A DNA stretch of 64,000 nucleotides from Okapia johnstoni (taxonomy: Eukaryota > Chordata > Mammalia > Artiodactyla > Giraffidae). Position 1 is the first letter of the stretch. Every line of letters starts with the position of its first letter. The stretch spans positions 50,991,001 to 51,055,000 of the forward strand of contig CM044312.1 in the NCBI GenBank assembly GCA_024291935.2, given 5' to 3'. The position numbers and the translations under genes were made by a program. The notes below the pieces were generated by a model, which was not told the DNA's origin, searched no databases, and worked only from the letters and a program-made list of their open reading frames with translations. This document shows positions 58,371 through 64,000 of the stretch, in pieces.

Positions 58371-59020
58371 AGTTCAGTGAACAATGAGATAACAGCAAGA
58401 CAAGACCAAACCAAAATATTTTCAATACCTTTAGTAAAATTTCAGACCTGGATGTGATATATGCCATTTCCCAATAAGATTAGCTTTCTCTGGTGCTTTA
58501 TACTTTACAAGGTGCTTTCACATGATTCTTATTTCATTTAATTGAAAGCTCTTATTTTCCAAAAGGGGAAACAGGCTTAGAGAGTGTAAGTTTCTTGCCC
58601 AAGGTCAAAGGTTAATTAGCCTGCAAGCCAGGACCAGAGCTTGGGTCTCTCTCTCTCTCTTTTTTTTTTTGCAACCAGGGATCCAACCTGGGCCCTCCAC
58701 AGTGCAAGTGTGGTGTCTTAACCACTGGACTGCCAGGAAAGTCCCATGTGGCTTTACTGTGGGAGAGCACTCATTAAGGGGCCTCTGATATGGCTCTTTC
58801 TGGGAGACTCCTTGAGGCAGAGTTCTTGGGCCTCTGGGATTGTCAAACTGGCTGTTTTGTTGTTAAATTTATTTTTTTGGTTTTGAGTGTTATCCAGTGA
58901 ATTATTTAGTTCACTCATGATAGGTTATGATTATAATTTCTTTTTTAAATGATTTTGTCATTTTTTTGGGTTACATCTGAAGCTAATATTTAAACTTTTA
59001 AAACTTTCACCATTTTTCAG

Positions 59021-59085
59021 AGGTACTGAGATGCTTCATTTGGCTGTGTTGCATTCAAGAAAACTGTGTGTCTACTCTGTCTCAG
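59021..59085 (+). CDS. BBS9: BBS9 exon 4 (residues 88-109)
   Basis: A 65-bp exon after CCATTTTTCAG, encoding SGTEMLHLAVLHSRKLCVYS and VS, plus the first base of the next Gly codon. The donor CTCAG/GTAAG is consensus. It is identical to the human peptide I recall over this stretch. Confidence 0.95.
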
Positions 59086-60242
59086 GTAAGAAACATTTTC
59101 CTTTTTTAATATGGACTTTTTTAATATGGACTTCTTAATATTATGTAAGAATAGTTATATCGACTTGGTTAAAAGTTTTCTTATCTTGGTTAGCGTTTTC
59201 CCATTGTTCATTTTTCTTTCAGATGCAAAGACTATTACATTTTCTTGGTCTGCTATTTCCATGCATACTTAAATTTCTATCACTGTAGAGGGTTCCTTGA
59301 AATCTCCTTTGTCTGAGGAATTGTGTCCAGGATTGCCTATGATTAAGAGAGGCCAATTCTGGGTACTTAGGACACTTGAGTCTTAAGAAATGTTCAATAG
59401 CAACAACAGAAAAAGAATGGAAACACAACACAATTCATTAAATGCTGAGTCATGGTGGCTTAAAGTACGTTTCTTTGGAGAAACTCAAGTATTTTTTCTT
59501 TATACTTCCAATTTCTTGGTTTTTGGTTGTCTTCATTTAACCGGACCTCAAGGCATGTGTTTGAGGCTTACTTAGGTTTCATTCCCTGACATGGTCCTGT
59601 GGGTACAAGTGTGAAAGTTAATTGTAGTCTGGTTTCAGCATTTTGGCCCTTATTAAAAATGTAATTTACAAATTTTGTTTCAGTTATTAGATAAATTTTA
59701 GTTCAAGTTGAGAGAGTTATTTTTATGATGTCAACATGGGAGAATTTTTTCAATGGATACAGTAAAGGTAACTATCTGTGGACCTATTGCTTATTCAAAA
59801 GATACACTCCTTTGGAATTTGCTATAAATATTAGCTTCTAGGTCTTGATTTCTCACACTCAGTCTCTTGATTTAGGCTTTCTTTGTCTTTTAATTGGAGT
59901 AATGATTCTTATTTACTATCACCAAGCTGGGATATTCTTTTTTGGTTCGAAGATCTGTTAGATTTTGAAGGCAGGCTTGGTATGTATGTGTTGTGTGGTA
60001 GGCATACTTGCTGAAAAAGGAATGAACTTATATTTCTAGGTAGTGCTGAGGCAATTGGCGGTGGCTATTTATTACTCTCTATGTGTTACTTTCTTCTTAT
60101 TTTCCTTCTCTGTTATGACTATCATTTTCTTTTCCATTCTTTTTCCATTCTTTTTGTATCAGAGACCCAGTAAAGTAATCTTACTGTCATTGTTAAACAC
60201 TCTCATTGTTTTGTGGTAAAGTATGTTGCTCCTCTTATGCTG
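59086..60242. other. BBS9: BBS9 intron 4, left part
   Basis: AT-rich. A 20-bp unit TTTTTTAATATGGACTT is repeated at 59104-59135. No exon was recognised. Confidence 0.4.
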
Positions 60243-61641
60243 TTAAAAGTGCTGCACTCAGTATACTGCAAATTTGGAAAACTCAACAGTGGCCACAGGA
60301 CTGGAAAAGGTCAGTTTTCATTCCAATCCCAAAGAAATGCAGTGCCAAGGAATGCTCAAACTACCACACAATTGCACTCATCTCACATGCTAGCAAAGTA
60401 ATGCTCAAAATTCTCCAAGCCAGGCTTCAACAGTACATGAATTGTGAACTTCCAAATGTTCAAGCTGGATTTAGAAAAGGCAGAGGAAGAGATCACATTG
60501 CCAATATCCGTTGGATCATCGAAAAAGCAAGAGAGTTCCAGAAAAACATCTACTTCTGCCTTATTGACTACACCAGAGCCTTTGACTGTGTGGATTACAA
60601 TAAACTGTGGAAAATTCTTAGAGAGATGGGAATACCAGACCACCTTACCTGCCTCCTGAGAAATCTGTATGCAGGTCAAGAAGCAACAATTAGAACTGGA
60701 CATGGAACAACAGACTGGTTCTAAATTGGGAAAGGAGTACATCAAGGCTGTATATTGTCACCCTTATTTAACTTACATGCAGAATACATGAGAAATGCTG
60801 GGCTGGATGAAGCACAAGCTGGAATCAAGTTTGCCAGGAGAAATATCAATAACCTCAGATATGCAGATGACACCACCCTTATGGCAGAAAGTGAAGAAAA
60901 ACTAAAGAGCCTCTCGATGAAAGTGAAAGAGGAGAGTGAAAAAGTTGGCTTAAAGCTTAACATTCAGAAAACTAAGATCATGGCATCTGGTCCCATCACT
61001 TCATGGGAAATAAATGGGGAAGCAGTGGAAACAGTGAGAGACTTTATTTTTGGGGGCTCCAAAATCACTGCAGATGGTGACTGCAGCCATGAAATTAGAA
61101 GACGCTTGTTCCTTGGAAGAAAAGCTATGACCATCCTAGACAGCATATTAAAGAGCAGAGACATTATTTTGCCCACAAAGGTCTGTCTAGTCAAGGCTAT
61201 GGTTTTTCCAGTAGTCATGTATGGATGTGAGAGTTGGACTATAAAAAAAGCTGAGTGCTGAAGAATTGATGCTTTTGAACTGTGGTGTTGGAGAAGACTC
61301 TTGAGAGTCCCTTGGACTGCAAGGAGATCCAGCCAGTCCATCCTAAAGGAAATCAGTGTTGAATATTCATTGGAATGACTGATACTAAAGCTGAAACTCC
61401 AATACTTTGGCCACCTGATGCAAAGAACTGACTCATTTGAAAAGACCCTGATGCTGGGAAACATTGAAGGTGGGAGGAGAAGGGGACGACAGAGTATGAA
61501 ATGGTTGGATGGCATCACCAACTCTATGGACATGAGTTTGAGTAAGCTCTGGGAATTGGTGATGGACAGGGGAGCCTGGCATGCTGCAGTCCATGGGGTC
61601 ACAAAGAGTCGGACACGATTGAGGGACTGAACTGAACTAAT
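60243..61641 (+). mobile_element. BovB (RTE) LINE, 5' truncated
   Basis: Reverse transcriptase blocks NYHTIALISHASKVMLKIL, CLIDYTRAFDCVD and NLRYADDTTLMAE are readable, with the catalytic YADD intact, then LNIQKTKIMASGPITSW, MYGCESWT and the 3' tail CTGAACTGAAC. A stop at 60722-60724 and others disable it. Confidence 0.93.
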
Positions 61642-61709
61642 GTTGCTCCTTCTAGTGGTAGGACAAATATTTAGTGTTCCAGAATGAATGGAGAAGGTAT
61701 GATATAGGC

Positions 61710-61920
61710 TGGGCTTTCCATGTGGCGCAGTGGTAAAGAATCTGCCAGCCAATGCAGGAGGTACAAGAGACTAAGGTTTGATTGGGAAGATCCTCTGGAG
61801 GAGGAAATGCCAACCCACTTCAATATTCTTGCCTGGAGAATCCGATGGACAGAGAGGAGCCTGGCGGGCCACAGTCCAGGGGGTGGCAAAGAGTTGGATA
61901 CGACTGAGCACGCATGATAG
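61710..61920 (+). mobile_element. Bov-tA SINE
   Basis: Sense copy from GGGCTTTCCATGTGGCGCAG to GGGTGGCAAAGAGTTGGATA and a short tail. Confidence 0.86.
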
Positions 61921-62315
61921 AGGCTACTTTATTGTAGGAATCTAGCTGTTCCTCTGTTTCCTGTCATAAGCCTATTAACTTTGAGTGACATTTTATTAAC
62001 AGGTATAGAGGAGGAGAACTTGCCCATAGTTACTCTTGAATACTGCTTGGGGTACTGGTCCTTTCTAGAGGCTCTGTGGGGTCTCTAAGAGGGCAGTAGA
62101 GGGACAGATCCTAAAACTTAGAAATTAGGTTAGATTCTTGACCTTCCTTTGGCCCATTTGAATAATGGCTCAGAGAGCCTAAAGTCTCTAGACTTTACTG
62201 GGGTGTATGACATAGACTATGGATGAAATGTGTGTTTATCAAGAAAGCCTAGTGAAAGAAATGGGCATGTTTGATCACAGCTTTTTTTTTTTTATAGGAC
62301 ATTGGTATCCATAAA
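61921..62315. other. BBS9: BBS9 intron 4, unrecognised stretch
   Basis: No feature was recognised apart from a poly-T run near 62283-62294. Confidence 0.35.
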
Positions 62316-62317
62316 GT

Positions 62318-62625
62318 CTTCCCTGATAGCTCAGTTGATAAAGAATCTGCCTGCAATGCAGGAGACCCTGGTTCGATTCCTAGGTCGGGAAGATCCGCTG
62401 GAGAAGAGATAGGCAATCCACTACAGTATTCTTGGGCTTCCTTTGTGGCTCAGCTGGTAAAGAATCCATCTGCAATGCGGAAGACCTGGGTTCCATCCCT
62501 GGGTTGGGAAGATCCCCTGGAGAAGGAAAAGGCTACCCACTCTAGTATTCTGGCTTGGAGAATTCCATGGACTGTATATAGTCCCTGGGGTTGAAAAGAG
62601 TCGGACATGACTGACTTTCACATAT
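62318..62625 (+). mobile_element. Two overlapping Bov-tA SINEs, one truncated
   Basis: The first copy (CTTCCCTGATAGCTCAGTTG) stops at TACAGTATTCTTG (about 62433) and a second full head (GGGCTTCCTTTGTGGCTCAG) follows directly. The second runs to GGGTTGAAAAGAGTCGGACA. Confidence 0.87.
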
Positions 62626-63090
62626 CCATAAACATATTCCTTCAAATTAGTTTTGAAAATGAAAGTTACTTGTCATGGGAATGGCAAATTTATTGCTCTT
62701 TTATTCTTTGTATTCATTTACAAGCTTTATATTCTCTGGGGATGAGGACCTGTCCAAACTGCATTCCCTTATACTCCACCTCATTTCCTTTCTCTGGCTC
62801 TCCTTTCTTCAGCCTCCTGTGATATTCGTAGGCTGACAATTTGTATATTTTTCCTGGCTTGGCTTAAATTGAGAAGCAGGGGAGTTAATGTTTTTGTTCT
62901 CTTGAATATGTTTCTTGAGGTATCAGACCTAACTCTTACCTAGCTTTTACTATAACAGGGGAAGCATAAACACTTTCTAGTTTAAGTGAAATTACCGGTG
63001 TCAGCAGATGAACGTGTCAGCTGAGCTTGACATCCTTAACCCCAACTGCCCTCTCCCCAAATGTTTTTTGTTTTCTTTTGTGTACTTATT
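62626..63090. other. BBS9: BBS9 intron 4, unrecognised stretch
   Basis: Short open frames only; nothing recognised. Confidence 0.35.
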
Positions 63091-63285
63091 CAGTTGCCAA
63101 GTTGGTAAAGAATCTGCCTGTAATGCACGAGGCCTGGGTTCGATCCCTGGGTCTGGAAGATCCCCTCGAAAAGGGAATGGCAACCCACTCCAGTATTCCC
63201 CGCCTGGAGAATTCCATGGACAGGGGAGCCTGGCGGGCTACAGTCCATAGGATCACAAAGATTCAGACACTTTCACTTTTTCACT
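63091..63285 (+). mobile_element. Bov-tA SINE
   Basis: Sense copy with the head shortened: GTTGGTAAAGAATCTGCCTG, GGTTCGATCCCTGGGTCTGG, through AGGATCACAAAGATTCAGAC. Confidence 0.85.
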
Positions 63286-64000
63286 TTTGTGTGTGCTATG
63301 TGCTCCTAAAAGATATTTGAGGCAAATTAGAGGAGAACTCCTCGATACAGCAAACGACTCTTAATAATCAGAGGCTACTGTGCTGATTTCGTTCTTTGAA
63401 GGTGATATGTCATTATATGCTGGTTTAATATAGAGAAACAGCAGGGTGTTGCTGACCTGAACTTAGCCCATCTTATCATACTCTGGTAAAGGAAAAACAT
63501 CACATGGCATCTGATTCTTTCCTGATGAGCCTCAGTTTCTGACTAAATGGTTACAGATGTGTGAGCTTAAGCCATACTGATTATGTTCTTTTAAATGTTC
63601 TCTTCTAAAAATTGTGTACTGACTAAGCATTTGACATATTTATAGAATTTTAACATTTGCCATGAGAGGGCAAAAAGATGTCTCTTTACTTTTGATAGGG
63701 TTACATAATCTAGTTTGGTTATTTAATACAATGAACCTTTTACTCTGTAATGGCTTTGATTAATATTTCATTTAACATTGTTAGGTTTCTTAGCAGTTAT
63801 GTGCATAAAATTGGACCAAAACCTGTTTTCAAGGTGACCTTTGATTGTCCAGAGTGTTTTTTTGTTTGTTTAAATTAGCTCTTTTTTAAATAAGGCCAGC
63901 AACAAAAATGTTCTAATATCCATTTACTTTCTAATTAAAACTTTATATGAACTTTAGTTATATGTAGACTATTATTATAGATATACATTTATTGTATTCA
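63286..64000. other. BBS9: BBS9 intron 4, right edge
   Basis: AT-rich sequence to the end of the window. The next BBS9 exon was searched for by its expected peptide and was not seen. Confidence 0.45.

Larger units (their letters stand above)
55791..59020. other. BBS9: BBS9 intron 3
   Basis: A 3.2-kb intron containing one Bov-A2 SINE, MIR fragments at about 57350-57450 and 58490-58640, a possible LTR and an antisense CHR fragment at about 58655-58745 (AACCACTGGACTGCCAGGAA). The rest is unrecognised. Confidence 0.55.
34750..64000 (+). other. BBS9: BBS9 gene, 5' part (four exons in window)
   Basis: BBS9 (PTHB1) is a core subunit of the BBSome, the complex that moves membrane proteins in and out of primary cilia; human loss causes Bardet-Biedl syndrome 9. 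The window has a non-coding exon 1 (to 35260) and coding exons 46811-46922, 55640-55790 and 59021-59085, encoding the first 109 residues, the start of the N-terminal beta-propeller. The fifth exon (expected to continue as GTLGNVEHG) was not found before the right edge and should lie beyond it. All junctions carry GT/AG and phases agree. The start of exon 1 is approximate. Introns are long (11.5, 8.7, 3.2 kb and more) and full of retroelements, as expected for this very large gene. Confidence 0.92.

Noticed and set aside
29409..63285. tRNA-like heads with B-box-like GGTTCGATCCCTGGGT in many places
   Set aside because: These are the heads of tRNA-derived SINEs, not tRNA genes; no cloverleaf with a proper anticodon arm was found.
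1..64000. CRISPR arrays, bacterial operons, prophage or other prokaryotic systems
   Set aside because: Nothing of the kind is present; the sequence is a mammalian nuclear locus with introns and retroelements.

Overview
This is nuclear DNA from a bovid ruminant. Fragments of the BovB (RTE) LINE and many Bov-tA/Bov-A2 tRNA-derived SINEs are scattered through it, together with L1, MIR, CHR-type SINEs and MaLR LTRs. Genes have mammalian intron/exon structure and GC-rich CpG promoters. The species cannot be fixed from sequence alone. Exons were called by reading splice sites and matching recalled mammalian proteins, not by alignment.

Gene order, left to right: NT5C3A (minus strand; only first coding exon and part of intron 1, 1-1.6 kb); a Bucky ball/Velo1-like gene (plus strand, 7.5 to about 15 kb); RP9 (minus strand, complete, 19.2-31.1 kb); BBS9 (plus strand, first four exons, 34.8 kb to beyond the right edge). 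This matches the human 7p14.3 order NT5C3A-RP9-BBS9, with an extra gene between NT5C3A and RP9.

The most notable content is that extra gene. It has a TATA-containing CpG promoter, a non-coding exon, a short coding exon with an aromatic-rich N-terminus (RPFFYV...WYQNPAY) and a 1.67-kb exon whose reading frame is fully open. The predicted protein is about 620 residues and resembles Bucky ball (fish) and Velo1 (frog), the prion-like organisers of the oocyte Balbiani body and germ plasm. The gene looks intact.

The second structural feature is a duplicated two-sided promoter block. At 1.2-3.1 kb the NT5C3A first exon (minus) sits beside a BBS9-exon-1-like sequence (plus). At 34.1-35.3 kb a decayed NT5C3A-first-exon copy (minus) sits beside the genuine BBS9 exon 1 (plus). 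Each copy seems to have kept a different half. The two copies form direct repeats about 32 kb apart flanking the Bucky ball-like gene and RP9.

Other points: RP9 exon 1 carries a two-base (CG) insertion relative to the expected frame; RP9 intron 1 has an apparently perfect 255-bp tandem duplication beside exon 2; a perfect 26-bp inverted repeat with an 8-nt loop lies 114 nt after the Bucky ball-like stop codon. The rest is introns and intergenic DNA filled with retroelements.
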